A stretch of 64,000 nucleotides of DNA. It comes from an uncultured Alphaproteobacteria bacterium (GTDB taxonomy: Bacteria; Pseudomonadota; Alphaproteobacteria; HIMB59). Below are positions 53,258 to 62,485 of this stretch, in pieces (the first letter of the stretch is position 1; every line of letters begins with the position of its first letter). Below the pieces are notes generated by a model. The model was not told where the DNA came from. It worked only from the letters and a program-made list of their open reading frames with translations, and made no database searches. The stretch lies in NCBI GenBank assembly GCA_902509695.1, contig CABWYP010000002.1, positions 47,561 to 111,560 of the forward strand, given 5' to 3'. Position numbers and translations under genes: made by a program.

Positions 53258-53790
53258 CTTTTAATAATAAATTTAAAACAGTAGCTATACTTATTAGTGT
53301 CTTATTTTTTATGTCTGGTTTAGTTATTTTTTCAGTCCCTTTATATAAAATCTTTTGCAGTATAACTGGCTTTCAAGGTTTTAATGATCAATCTAATACC
53401 TTTGAGCAAAATGCTGATATCTCTGATAGTCAACTTGACTTAAATGTAATATTTACCTCTCAGGTAGATAATAATCTTGATTGGATCTTTGAGGCACCTG
53501 ATAAAATGCAAATATCAGAGGGAATTAAATATGATGTTGTTTTTAAAGCAAAAAATAATACTCCGAATGAAACAACAGGCACTTCAGTATTCAATGTTCT
53601 ACCTCCTAAAATAGGGCCTTATTTAATGAAAATTGAATGTTTTTGTTTTTTAGACCAAACAATTCTTCCCAAAGAGACAGTCGAATTTCCTGTTACATTC
53701 TATATTGACCCTTTAATCCTTGATGATCCTGAAGCTAGAAGGGTAAAGAATGTCACTTTGTCATATACCTTTTTTGAGAAAAAAGGATGA
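53254..53790 (+). CDS. ctaG: Cytochrome c oxidase assembly protein CtaG (Cox11)
   Basis: Copper chaperone for the CuB site. One membrane helix (about 9-31), FCSITGFQGF and the copper-binding CFCFLDQTILPKETVEFPVTFYIDP. 178 residues. The start is TTG overlapping the preceding stop, with no ATG in reach. Confidence 0.95.
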   Translation: MTFNNKFKTVAILISVLFFMSGLVIFSVPLYKIFCSITGFQGFNDQSNTFEQNADISDSQLDLNVIFTSQVDNNLDWIFEAPDKMQISEGIKYDVVFKAKNNTPNETTGTSVFNVLPPKIGPYLMKIECFCFLDQTILPKETVEFPVTFYIDPLILDDPEARRVKNVTLSYTFFEKKG

Positions 53791-53800
53791 AATATAGATA

Positions 53801-54643
53801 ATGGTTGATTTAGTATTTAAAGACTCAGAAAAAAAACATCAATTTCATTTAGTTAACCCAAGTCCTTGGCCATTAGTTGGTGCTTTTTCTGCTTTATTTT
53901 TAGTATCTGGGGCTATTCTATATATGCATTATGAAATGTGGTGGCCATTAATTGTTGGATTTACACTTATCTTATTCACATTTTTCATGTGGTGGAGAGA
54001 TATAATTAAAGAAAGCACTTTTCTTAAAGTTCACAACTCTGTTACCGAGATAGGTCTTAGATGGGGAATGGCTTTATTCATAACTTCAGAAGTAATGTTT
54101 TTTGTTGCTTTCTTTTGGGCATTTTTTGATGCCAGTCTTCTACCAAAAGCATTTATTGAAGACTACAAAGATGTATTTTCAGGTACTCTTGGAATAGGTA
54201 TTTGGCCTCCTGAAGGTATAGAAACTTTTGATCCTCTTGATATCCCTTATTTAAATACATTAATACTTTTACTTTCTGGCACTACCTGTACATGGGCTCA
54301 CCACGCTGTTCGTGAAGGACATAACGATGAAGCTCTTCAAGGTCTTTATTTAACTGTATTTCTTGGTGCAATTTTTACTTGTCTTCAAATATATGAATAT
54401 CAACATGCTCACTTTGGTTTTACTGATGGGATTTATCCTTCAACATTTTATATGGCTACTGGGTTTCACGGTTTTCATGTTCTTGTTGGAACGCTCTTTT
54501 TACTAGTCTGTTTATTAAGAGCAAGAAAAGGACATCTTACTGTGGAAAGGCATTTTGGATTTGAGGCAGCTGCATGGTATTGGCATTTTGTTGATGTTGT
54601 GTGGTTATTTTTGTACGTTGCTATCTACTGGTGGGGAAGATAA
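53801..54643 (+). CDS. coxC: Cytochrome c oxidase subunit III
   Basis: Seven-helix subunit: HQFHLVNPSPWPLVGAFSA, MWWRDIIKE, RWGMALFITSEVMFFVAFFWAFF, the lipid-binding GTTCTWAHHAVREGH, TGFHGFHVLVGTLFL and WYWHFVDVVWLFLY. 280 residues. In the oxidase operon, ten bases after ctaG. Confidence 0.97.
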   Translation: MVDLVFKDSEKKHQFHLVNPSPWPLVGAFSALFLVSGAILYMHYEMWWPLIVGFTLILFTFFMWWRDIIKESTFLKVHNSVTEIGLRWGMALFITSEVMFFVAFFWAFFDASLLPKAFIEDYKDVFSGTLGIGIWPPEGIETFDPLDIPYLNTLILLLSGTTCTWAHHAVREGHNDEALQGLYLTVFLGAIFTCLQIYEYQHAHFGFTDGIYPSTFYMATGFHGFHVLVGTLFLLVCLLRARKGHLTVERHFGFEAAAWYWHFVDVVWLFLYVAIYWWGR

Positions 54644-54690
54644 TTTTATCATCTCTACTAAATCTATTTTTATCAAAATATAAATCATAA

Positions 54691-55359
54691 ATGAAACACA
54701 AATCTATTACTTTGTTGTTTCTCTTTATTACAACTCTTACTTTTACTTTAGGAATTTGGCAGTTATACCGTTTAAATTGGAAAAATGATTTGATTGAAAA
54801 TATAAGCTCCTCAATTGAAAATCCAAAATATTTCAATGAACAAGTTAAATATGAGGAATTAACATCTGTTTTATTAAATAAAACATTTAGTGTAGTTAAT
54901 AATCCAATTTTTATTGAGTCAAAAACATTTAAAAATAAAATTGGTTATCATGCCTTATTGCCTTTAAAATTAGATGGCAGGGTGTTCAGTGTCCTTAATT
55001 TGGGATGGGTCCAAGACAAAGAGAATAATAATATATCTAGCTTAATTAATTCTTTTCATAGAATTGATGAAGTTCGTACTTACATTAGAAATTTTAATTC
55101 TCAAAAACCCCCATTCGTTCCTAAAAATGATCTAGATGAAAATATTTGGTTTTCTGTAAATAAAAATGATTTACAATCATTTTTCAATGAAACATTCTCC
55201 TCCAAATATTATTTTGTTTTATTAGATCCATTAATAAAATTTGATGTAAATCCTTCTGCTTATTTGAGAAATAATCATCTAAATTATGCAATAACTTGGT
55301 TTTTATTAAGTTTGTCGAGTATTGTAATGTTGATGATAATTAGAAAGAAAAATGGATAA
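54691..55359 (+). CDS. SURF1-family oxidase assembly protein
   Basis: Two membrane helices at the ends (about 6-22 and 196-215) with LGIWQLYRLNWKNDLI, the extramembrane NKIGYHALLPLKLDGRVFSVLNLGWV and HLNYAITWFLLSL. SURF1 helps insert heme a into subunit I. It is the last clearly oxidase-linked gene and overlaps the peptidase gene by 8 bases. Confidence 0.92.
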   Translation: MKHKSITLLFLFITTLTFTLGIWQLYRLNWKNDLIENISSSIENPKYFNEQVKYEELTSVLLNKTFSVVNNPIFIESKTFKNKIGYHALLPLKLDGRVFSVLNLGWVQDKENNNISSLINSFHRIDEVRTYIRNFNSQKPPFVPKNDLDENIWFSVNKNDLQSFFNETFSSKYYFVLLDPLIKFDVNPSAYLRNNHLNYAITWFLLSLSSIVMLMIIRKKNG

Positions 55360-56791
55360 ATTAAAAAAATATTTCAGAAACTACTATATTCTAAATGACA
55401 TTAGTGGAATTCTCTTTTGGGATAACGCAACAAATTTACCTACAAATAGCATTAGCTCTAGGACCGAGCAGATGTCAATTTTATCACATTACACGGACAA
55501 AATTTTTAGAGAATCTGAGGTCTTAGAGGAATTATCTAAATCTAAAAATTTAAAACTATCAGAGTTAGATCATAAAAATTTGATTTTAATGAATAATATT
55601 ATTATCAGGGAAAATTCAGTCGATCCAATTTTAAAGGAAAAACTCATTAAACAAAAACTAAAATGTGAGCATTTATGGAGAGATGCTCGTAAAAAAAATG
55701 ATGTATCTGTTATAGAAAATGAATTCAATGATCTTTTAAGTTTAGTTCATGAGGAAGCTTCACAATTAGCTCAGGTAACCAAATTATCACCTTATGATTC
55801 TTTAATTTCTAAATATGATATGGATTATAATTCCTCTCAAATTGATGAAATTTTTAATATTATCAAATTAGAAATAATCCCACACTATTTAGCTTCAAAT
55901 AAGATAAAAGATCCTTCGGTTTGCCACTTGTCAACCTCTGAAAATGAGGTTTTAAAACAAACTAAAAATAAATTGGCAGAACTCAAGTTTGATTTTACTC
56001 GAGGTCGAATAGACCAATCACATCATCCTTTCTGTGGAGGAGCTAATAATGATATTCGAATAACAACTAGATTTGAAAATAATATTTTAGAAACCTTAGC
56101 TGCACTTTTTCATGAAACAGGTCATGGAGTTTATGAGCAAAACAGACCTAGTGATATTCTTTATGAGCCAATAGGGCAATCAAGAAGTTTGAGCATTCAT
56201 GAGAGTCAGTCTTTATTTTATGAAAATCATATATTTAAAACAAAAAAATATTTCACTAAATTTTCTGAAATTTTTAGCAATAAAGATTGTATGTTAAAAT
56301 CTTTTTTAGACCACTATCACACTATCAGATTAAATCCAATAAGAGTTAGTTCTGACGAGTTTTCATATCCTATTCATGTTTATATAAGATATGAAATTGA
56401 AAAAGTAATTTTCACTGAAAAAATAAAATTTAAAGATATTCAGAATTTATGGAATTCAATGTATAAGGAGTTTCTAGATATCGATTTGCACAACGATACT
56501 GATGGAGTTTTACAAGATATTCATTGGTATGAAGGTATTTTTGGATATTTCCCAACTTATGCTTTGGGTGCAATGATATCATCTCAAATTAAATATTGTT
56601 GCCCATTTTATAATGATTTTTTACAGAAACCCGAATCACGTAACATTAAAAACATCGCAAATTGGCTAAATACAAATATTCATCAAAAGGCCTCTTTGTA
56701 TTCTGCTGACGAAATGTTACAAAACATTTCTGGAGAAAAATTAAACTCTTCTTACTACTCAAAACATTTAAAAGATAGGTTTATTAAATGA
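55352..56791 (+). CDS. Carboxypeptidase Taq (M32 metallopeptidase)
   Basis: Zinc carboxypeptidase of 479 residues with HETGH (HExxH) at 254-258 in LFHETGHGVYEQ, followed by IHESQSLFYEN (third ligand Glu) and HPFCGGANNDIRITTRF upstream. The C-terminal IHWYEGIFGYFPTYALGAM is the family signature. Trims basic and other residues from peptide C-termini. Overlaps surf1 and thrC. Confidence 0.93.
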   Translation: MDKLKKYFRNYYILNDISGILFWDNATNLPTNSISSRTEQMSILSHYTDKIFRESEVLEELSKSKNLKLSELDHKNLILMNNIIIRENSVDPILKEKLIKQKLKCEHLWRDARKKNDVSVIENEFNDLLSLVHEEASQLAQVTKLSPYDSLISKYDMDYNSSQIDEIFNIIKLEIIPHYLASNKIKDPSVCHLSTSENEVLKQTKNKLAELKFDFTRGRIDQSHHPFCGGANNDIRITTRFENNILETLAALFHETGHGVYEQNRPSDILYEPIGQSRSLSIHESQSLFYENHIFKTKKYFTKFSEIFSNKDCMLKSFLDHYHTIRLNPIRVSSDEFSYPIHVYIRYEIEKVIFTEKIKFKDIQNLWNSMYKEFLDIDLHNDTDGVLQDIHWYEGIFGYFPTYALGAMISSQIKYCCPFYNDFLQKPESRNIKNIANWLNTNIHQKASLYSADEMLQNISGEKLNSSYYSKHLKDRFIK

Positions 56792-58140
56792 AATATAAAA
56801 GCACAAGAAATAATCAGGAAATTTATACTTCTGAGCAAGTACTTAATTACGGCCTGTCTCCAGATGGAGGTTTATTTGTTCCTGAGTCATTACCATCTTT
56901 TACACAAGATCAAATAAAATCTTTAAAGGGTTTAAGCTATTATGAAATAGCTAATTTTATTCTTAGACCTTTTTTGACTGACTTATTTTCTGATATAGAA
57001 ATTAATGAAATTATAGGTGAGGCTTACAAAAACTTTGATGATGGAATAGTATCTGTCTCATCAATTGGTGAAAATCAATTACTTAATCTTTTTCACGGAC
57101 CTACTTTAGCTTTTAAAGACTATGCGATGAGTCTGTTAGCAAAAATTTATGAATATTATTTAAAAAAAAAGAACCAAGAGTTAGTCATAGTGGGCGCAAC
57201 TTCCGGCGACACTGGTTCTGCAGCCATTCATGCATTTAAAGGTATACAGAATATAAAAATATTTATACTTCACCCACATAATTCCACTTCTCTTTTTCAA
57301 AGAAAACAAATGACTACAAGTGGAGCTAATAATGTTTTCAATATTGCATTGAATGGGAGTTTTGATGATTGTCAAAGTTTAGTAAAAAAAAGTTTTAATG
57401 ATCAAAATTTAAATCAATTTTTAAACTTGACAGCTGTAAATTCTATCAATTGGTTCAGAGTACTTCCACAATCCATCTATTATGCTTGGTGCTATCTTAA
57501 TTATAATACTGAAAATTTTGTTGTACCAAGTGGAAATTTTGGAAATATATACTCAGCTTTTCTTTTAAGAAAAATGGGTTTCCCTTTGAAAGAATTAGTA
57601 GTTGCAACTAATGAAAATAATATACTTCATAGAGTTATCAAAAATAATGATTTTAAACTTATGAAAGTTGTTAAAACTAACAGCCCTAGTATGGATATTA
57701 CCATATCAAGCAATTTTGAAAGATTATTGGGTGAATTTATAAACCCCACTGAGCTTAATGATTTATATAAAAAAATGTCAAATAATGAGCATTTTCATAG
57801 CCTTGATAATAAAATTCATAATCAGTTATCTAATAATTTTCAATCTATGTCAGCTAACTCCCAAGAAGTAGAGGAACAAATAAAGAAAATTTACAATAAC
57901 TTTAACATTTTAATTGACCCTCACACAGCGGTAGGAGTCTCATGTGCAGAAAAATTAAATATTAAAAATGCTATGTGTTTAGCATGCGCTCATCCTGTAA
58001 AATTTCAAGAAACTGTTAAACACTCTTTGAATCAAGAAATTAAATATAATAAAAACTTAAAATTTGATCGAGATGAAGATTTTACCGTATTAGATAATGA
58101 TTATTCACTATTAAAGGAGTACATTCAAAATCATGCCTAA
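56788..58140 (+). CDS. thrC: Threonine synthase
   Basis: PLP enzyme, last step of threonine synthesis. SPDGGLFVPESLP start, PLP lysine K110 in FHGPTLAFKDYAM, VGATSGDTGSAAIHAF, and VPSGNFGNIYSAF for phosphate binding. The 450-residue long form is typical. thrB is on the other strand 1.7 kb away. Overlaps the M16 protease gene by 8 bases. Confidence 0.96.
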   Translation: MKYKSTRNNQEIYTSEQVLNYGLSPDGGLFVPESLPSFTQDQIKSLKGLSYYEIANFILRPFLTDLFSDIEINEIIGEAYKNFDDGIVSVSSIGENQLLNLFHGPTLAFKDYAMSLLAKIYEYYLKKKNQELVIVGATSGDTGSAAIHAFKGIQNIKIFILHPHNSTSLFQRKQMTTSGANNVFNIALNGSFDDCQSLVKKSFNDQNLNQFLNLTAVNSINWFRVLPQSIYYAWCYLNYNTENFVVPSGNFGNIYSAFLLRKMGFPLKELVVATNENNILHRVIKNNDFKLMKVVKTNSPSMDITISSNFERLLGEFINPTELNDLYKKMSNNEHFHSLDNKIHNQLSNNFQSMSANSQEVEEQIKKIYNNFNILIDPHTAVGVSCAEKLNIKNAMCLACAHPVKFQETVKHSLNQEIKYNKNLKFDRDEDFTVLDNDYSLLKEYIQNHA

Positions 58141-59386
58141 CATTCATAAACTAAATAATGGGATAACACTTATTACTGATTTAGTAAATACTGTAGAAAC
58201 TGTAAGTGTAGGTATGTGGAATAAAGTTGGTGCTAGAAATGAGCGTAAAGAAATTAATGGAGTGGCTCATCTTTTAGAACATATGGCTTTTAAAGGCACA
58301 GTAAACAGGTCGGCTACAGATATTGCTAATGAAGTAGAAATGGTTGGCAACTCTCACAATGCTTATACATCTAGAGAAATCACAGCATACTACATGAGTG
58401 GTTTAAAAGAAAACGTTGATTTATCTATAGACGTCATTAGTGATATTTTACAAAATTCAACTTTCGACTCAAAAGAATTAGATAAGGAAAGGGGTGTCAT
58501 TCTTCAAGAAATTGGTATGTATGCTGATGAACCAGATAGTATTGTCACAGATAAGTTTGATGAACTAGCTTATCCAAATCAACCTATGGGAAGATCAATT
58601 TTAGGTTCTAGCGAAATTATAAAATCTATTTCAAGAGATGAGGTAGAAGGATTTATGAAAAGTTTTTACAATCCCAAAAAAATGGTCTTTTCTGTATCTG
58701 GAAATTTTAAAGAAGATAAAATTATTAAATTGATTGAAGATAAATTTCAAAACCTACCTCAAGGTAATGATGATTATATCCCTCCTTCAATATATGAAGG
58801 TGGAGAATATCGAGAAGAAAAAAAACTTGAACAAGTTAAACTATTATTGGGTTTTGAAAGTGTTGATATTCACTCTGATCTTTATTATGCCACTAGAGTC
58901 TATTCCGCGCTTCTAGGATCAGGTATGTCATCTAGACTTTTCCAAGAAATTAGAGAAAAAAGAGGCTTAGTATATAGCATTTATAGTAGTGGAGATTTTT
59001 TTTCAGACTCTGGTATTTTTTATGTTTATGCGGGCACTGGACACAAAGAAGTAAAAGAACTTATACCAGTACTCTGTGACCAGTTAAATATTGATGCAAA
59101 TAGTTTCACTGAGGAAGAGTTAATAAAAACAAAAGCAAAGTTTAAAGTAGGTATTTTAAAATCTGAAGAGAGTATTTCTTCAAGGTGTAGATCTAATGCT
59201 ACTAATTATTTAATGCATAATAAAATTCGGACAACAGATGAATTTATCTCTAAAATTGATGCTGTCCAATTGGAAGACCTTGAAAAAGCTAGAAAAAATT
59301 TCATTAAGTCAAATTTAACTGTTTCATCGATAGGACCAATTCAGAATTTAGAAACAGCTGAATTAATTAAAAGAAGACTTAGTTAA
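58133..59386 (+). CDS. M16-family zinc peptidase (processing-peptidase-like)
   Basis: The inverted zinc motif HLLEH is at H46-H50 in AHLLEHMAFKGT with the distant Glu in ERGVILQEIGMY; the C-terminal half has SRLFQEIREKRGLVYSIYS. The family is closely related to mitochondrial processing peptidase beta, usually next to thrC in alphaproteobacteria. 417 residues. The 3' end overlaps rnhA by 24 bases. Confidence 0.94.
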   Translation: MPNIHKLNNGITLITDLVNTVETVSVGMWNKVGARNERKEINGVAHLLEHMAFKGTVNRSATDIANEVEMVGNSHNAYTSREITAYYMSGLKENVDLSIDVISDILQNSTFDSKELDKERGVILQEIGMYADEPDSIVTDKFDELAYPNQPMGRSILGSSEIIKSISRDEVEGFMKSFYNPKKMVFSVSGNFKEDKIIKLIEDKFQNLPQGNDDYIPPSIYEGGEYREEKKLEQVKLLLGFESVDIHSDLYYATRVYSALLGSGMSSRLFQEIREKRGLVYSIYSSGDFFSDSGIFYVYAGTGHKEVKELIPVLCDQLNIDANSFTEEELIKTKAKFKVGILKSEESISSRCRSNATNYLMHNKIRTTDEFISKIDAVQLEDLEKARKNFIKSNLTVSSIGPIQNLETAELIKRRLS

Positions 59387-59806
59387 AGTTTCTGCTGCTT
59401 TTCTTGCAAGTTGGTCAACTTGGTTGTTATGTTTACTAGTGTTATGTGCCTTTACCCACTGCCATTCAACATTTTTTGATAAATTTAGTTGGTCTAACCT
59501 CAACCAAAGATCTTTGTTTTTGACAGTTTTCTTTGAAGCTGTCATCCAATTATTTTTTTTCCAATTTTCAATCCATAGAGTAATTCCATTTTTTACATAA
59601 CTGCTATCTGTGTAAATTAATATTTCTTCATAATTAATTAAAAATTCAATAGCTTTAATTGCAGCTGTAAGCTCCATTTGATTATTAGTTGTTTCTAAGC
59701 AATATCCTGACCTTGATGAGATTGACCCTTTATTAATGACTAAGAATGCCCACCCACCATTACCAGGATTTCCAAGACATGAGCCATCAATGTAAACTTC
59801 GATCAA
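59363..59806 (-). CDS. rnhA: Ribonuclease HI
   Basis: Degrades RNA in RNA-DNA hybrids. Active-site carboxylates in YIDGSCLGNPGNGGW (Asp7), MELTAAIKAIEFL (Glu), YTDSSYVKNGI (Asp) and NNQVDQLARKAA (Asp). 147 residues. ATGA overlap with thrB upstream. Confidence 0.95.
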   Translation of the reverse strand: MIEVYIDGSCLGNPGNGGWAFLVINKGSISSRSGYCLETTNNQMELTAAIKAIEFLINYEEILIYTDSSYVKNGITLWIENWKKNNWMTASKKTVKNKDLWLRLDQLNLSKNVEWQWVKAHNTSKHNNQVDQLARKAAETLTKSSFN

Positions 59807-60741
59807 AAGAAATCCTGTAAATTATTTTTTTCATGAAATTTAATTATTTCAAAAAAAGCAAGAGGATCTTTATGATTGACTTCACCAGAATTATTAAAGT
59901 ATTTATCATGCAATCTTGTCATGAAAAACCGAATAGCACTCATTTTTAAATAAAAATTAAAATTATTTTTTTCTAACTCATTCCATTTTATTCGCAAAAA
60001 ATAATTATTAAAAAATAGACTAAAATCTTTCTCATCAAAATTTTGATAATCAAAAAACCATGCATTTGTAAGAGTTGCAAAGTCATAAACAATACTATCA
60101 TTGCAGGTAAAGAAAAAATCTATAAGGCCACAAACCTCATCATTTTTAAAAAAAATATTATCTTTAAAAAGATCAGCGTGAATTAGAGCAGTTCTTAAGT
60201 CGTTTGAAAATTTATCTTGTGTAATATTTATTAAATTAATTACATATTCTAATTCAGCTTTATGCTTACCTTCGTAATCATTAAATTTTTTAATAATATA
60301 TTTCCATGTAGGAGCTAGCATGTCGTTTTCTCTTCTTAGTTTAGATTTTAAGCCTACTTCATGCATTCTAGATATAAAATTGGAAAGAGACTCTAAATTT
60401 TTACTATTAGGTTTTTTTATCTGTTTGCCATCAATAAATGAGTAAATTGCACATGGTTTATTTTTTATTTCAAAAATATTTCTATTATCAACGTTTACAG
60501 CTGAAGGACAATTGATACCCGATTTATTAAATTCTAACATGGCATTGTTAAAAAAAGGTAGATCGCTTGCCTTTGTCCTTTTTTCAAAGATAGTAAAAAT
60601 TAATCTTTTATTATTCTGAAGTGTTATAAGGTAGTTTGTATTTTCTACACCTTCTGTAATGCCATCTATTGAATGGATTTCTCCTATGTCTTTAAAAAGA
60701 TGAGATATATCCTCAATTGTAACTTTAGTGTAAACAGCCAT
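59803..60741 (-). CDS. thrB: Homoserine kinase (ThrB, APH-type)
   Basis: Aminoglycoside-phosphotransferase fold kinase: start AVYTKVTIEDISHLF, ITEGVENTNYLI (nucleotide loop), catalytic LIHADLFKDNIFF and LIDFFFTCNDSIVYDFATLTNAWF. This non-GHMP homoserine kinase paired with rnhA is standard in alphaproteobacteria. Divergent from the lipoprotein gene with 62 bases between. Confidence 0.93.
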   Translation of the reverse strand: MAVYTKVTIEDISHLFKDIGEIHSIDGITEGVENTNYLITLQNNKRLIFTIFEKRTKASDLPFFNNAMLEFNKSGINCPSAVNVDNRNIFEIKNKPCAIYSFIDGKQIKKPNSKNLESLSNFISRMHEVGLKSKLRRENDMLAPTWKYIIKKFNDYEGKHKAELEYVINLINITQDKFSNDLRTALIHADLFKDNIFFKNDEVCGLIDFFFTCNDSIVYDFATLTNAWFFDYQNFDEKDFSLFFNNYFLRIKWNELEKNNFNFYLKMSAIRFFMTRLHDKYFNNSGEVNHKDPLAFFEIIKFHEKNNLQDFF

Positions 60742-60803
60742 AAAAATAATTTAATTCAAAAAATTCGTGCTTTCATTGTAATTTAATAGTAATAACTATC
60801 ACA

Positions 60804-61280
60804 ATGTACAAATTATTTATATTTGCAATTATATCACTATCTATTCTAACTTCATGTAGTTTTAATAATCCTCTATCTAAAAAAGCTTATTTGGTTTATT
60901 TAGATTGCCCCAAATCATTAATTTTGGCTCCCGGAAAGAGTTTAACGAAAGATAAAGTTAATATTTCACTTAAAAGAAATTATTCAATTAATTGTTATTC
61001 TAGCGATGATGCGTTGAATGAAGTAATCATAGATTTTAATTACCAGTTAGATATTAGTACTAGTAATATAGAGCCAATAAAAACAAATGTTGATTTATGG
61101 ATTTTTCTAACTAATAAGGAGGAGTCAAAAAAAATATCTGAATATAGTTTTAATAAGTCTTTTGATTTACCTAAAAGCACTGAGGAAAATAAAAAATTAA
61201 CTTTAGAATTTAATGATAAAGTAGTGTTAAAAAAGTCTGAGTATGATCAGGGGGTAAAGATATTTTTATCCTTGAATTAA
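60804..61280 (+). CDS. Predicted lipoprotein, conserved alphaproteobacterial-type, unknown function
   Basis: Signal peptide residues 1-17 with lipobox LTSC (Cys18). The mature part has LDCPKSLILAPGKSLTK and VDLWIFLTNKE, a likely beta-sandwich. I recall similar small lipoproteins with a CPR/CPK motif in alphaproteobacteria, but no function. The stop overlaps convergent atpF by four bases. Confidence 0.6.
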   Translation: MYKLFIFAIISLSILTSCSFNNPLSKKAYLVYLDCPKSLILAPGKSLTKDKVNISLKRNYSINCYSSDDALNEVIIDFNYQLDISTSNIEPIKTNVDLWIFLTNKEESKKISEYSFNKSFDLPKSTEENKKLTLEFNDKVVLKKSEYDQGVKIFLSLN

Positions 61281-61753
61281 TTAAGAGATTTAAATTCTGA
61301 AATACTTTTATTAAGTATCTCACTTCTTTGATCTTCAGATAAATTTTTTAAATACTCTTTAATTAAGTTATTGAGCTCAATTGAGGCTTGATTTTTAATA
61401 GATTGAACAGCAGATAATTCAATTTGTTTTATTCTTTCTAAAGAATTTTTTTCTTTAGATGAAATAGATTGACTGGTTTTCTCAATAATACTTTTAGAAG
61501 CAATTTCTGCTTGAGATTTGGCACTGGATAAAAGTTCCTCAATCTTATTATCAAGATCAGCTGTTTGTTGTTCTGCTTCCTTTAGTCTAACTTCAGCATC
61601 ATTAAATGACTTCATAGATGAGTTAATGTTATTCTTAATCTCTTCAATCTTTGCATCTAGTCCACCAATCATCATACTTTTGAAAGGCTTGTACATAAGT
61701 ATAACAAAAGTGATAAATGAAATTAAAAGCCAAAATTTAGGATCTTCAAACAT
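61277..61753 (-). CDS. atpF: ATP synthase F0 subunit b
   Basis: One N-terminal membrane helix (about 6-22) and a long charged coiled coil (30-140) of Lys/Glu/Ala-rich heptads, typical of the peripheral stalk b subunit. 158 residues. Paired with the b' gene directly upstream; last in the F0 operon. b versus b' was assigned by gene order. Confidence 0.88.
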   Translation of the reverse strand: MFEDPKFWLLISFITFVILMYKPFKSMMIGGLDAKIEEIKNNINSSMKSFNDAEVRLKEAEQQTADLDNKIEELLSSAKSQAEIASKSIIEKTSQSISSKEKNSLERIKQIELSAVQSIKNQASIELNNLIKEYLKNLSEDQRSEILNKSISEFKSLN

Positions 61754-61756
61754 ATT

Positions 61757-62215
61757 TTAGATTTTTATATTATCCTTATCAAAATTAGTTATTTTTGAGA
61801 TGAAATTAGAGGCAGATTCTTTAAGTTGAGAATTTAGCTCACTTAGAGCTAAATTTTTCTCCTGACTAACTCTTTCCTCTGTTTGTTTAATCTCATTTTG
61901 AATTTTTTCCTCAGTTGCTCTAACTAACTTTTCACTCTCAACCATGGCACTTTCTTTTGCCTCGTTAACAATTTTATTCGCCTGATTTTTTGCCTCATTA
62001 AGTTTAGCTTCATAATTTTCTAGTAACTGCTCAGCCTTTTTGATTAATTCATCTTGTTTTGAGATGTGAGATTGAACAAATTCTTCTCTTTTATTCAAAA
62101 AAGCTCTAATTTTAGGGAGCGTCAAGTAAGTTAATACTAAAAATAGTATAACAAAGAAAACGCCCAGCCAAAAAAGCTGAGATATAAAAAATTCTACTTG
62201 TTCTAATTGAGGCAT
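61757..62215 (-). CDS. atpG: ATP synthase F0 subunit b'
   Basis: Same plan as b: one membrane helix (about 9-31, LFWLGVFFVILFLVLTYLTLP) then a coiled coil to residue 140. Starts MPQLEQVEFF, with the LPKIRAFLNKRE segment of b/b' proteins. The two unequal stalk subunits are a feature of alphaproteobacterial and photosynthetic ATP synthases. Some annotations call this atpF2. Confidence 0.88.
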   Translation of the reverse strand: MPQLEQVEFFISQLFWLGVFFVILFLVLTYLTLPKIRAFLNKREEFVQSHISKQDELIKKAEQLLENYEAKLNEAKNQANKIVNEAKESAMVESEKLVRATEEKIQNEIKQTEERVSQEKNLALSELNSQLKESASNFISKITNFDKDNIKI

Positions 62216-62237
62216 AAAGTGATTTTATTTTTTAGTA

Positions 62238-62465
62238 CTATGAGAATAAAATCACTAAAGCGATAACTAGAGCAAAAAGTGCGATAGCTTCTACAAGAGC
62301 AAATCCCAACATTGTCATAGTAAAAACTTCATTTCTTGCAGCTGGGTTTCTGCCCACAGCAGTGATAAATGCCGCAAAAACATTACCAATTCCAATACCA
62401 GCACCGATCACACCTATAACAGCTAATCCTGCTCCTAAATATTTAAGTCCTTCAACTAGTTCCAT
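62238..62465 (-). CDS. atpE: ATP synthase F0 subunit c
   Basis: Two-helix proteolipid of the rotor ring, 75 residues, with GAGIGIGNVFAAFI in helix 1, the polar loop GRNPAARNE and the proton-binding Glu59 in GFALVEAIALFALV. No sodium-binding pattern is seen, so proton coupling is expected. Preceded by the strongest ribosome site in the region, fitting its high copy number in the complex. Confidence 0.97.
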   Translation of the reverse strand: MELVEGLKYLGAGLAVIGVIGAGIGIGNVFAAFITAVGRNPAARNEVFTMTMLGFALVEAIALFALVIALVILFS

Positions 62466-62470
62466 ATATA

Positions 62471-62476
62471 CCTCCT
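62471..62476 (-). promoter_or_regulatory. Strong Shine-Dalgarno of atpE
   Basis: Minus-strand AGGAGG five bases before the atpE ATG, inside AAGGAGGTATAT. Most genes here have weak or no such site, so this one is probably selected to raise c-subunit output. Confidence 0.75.
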
Positions 62477-62485
62477 TATGTTCAT

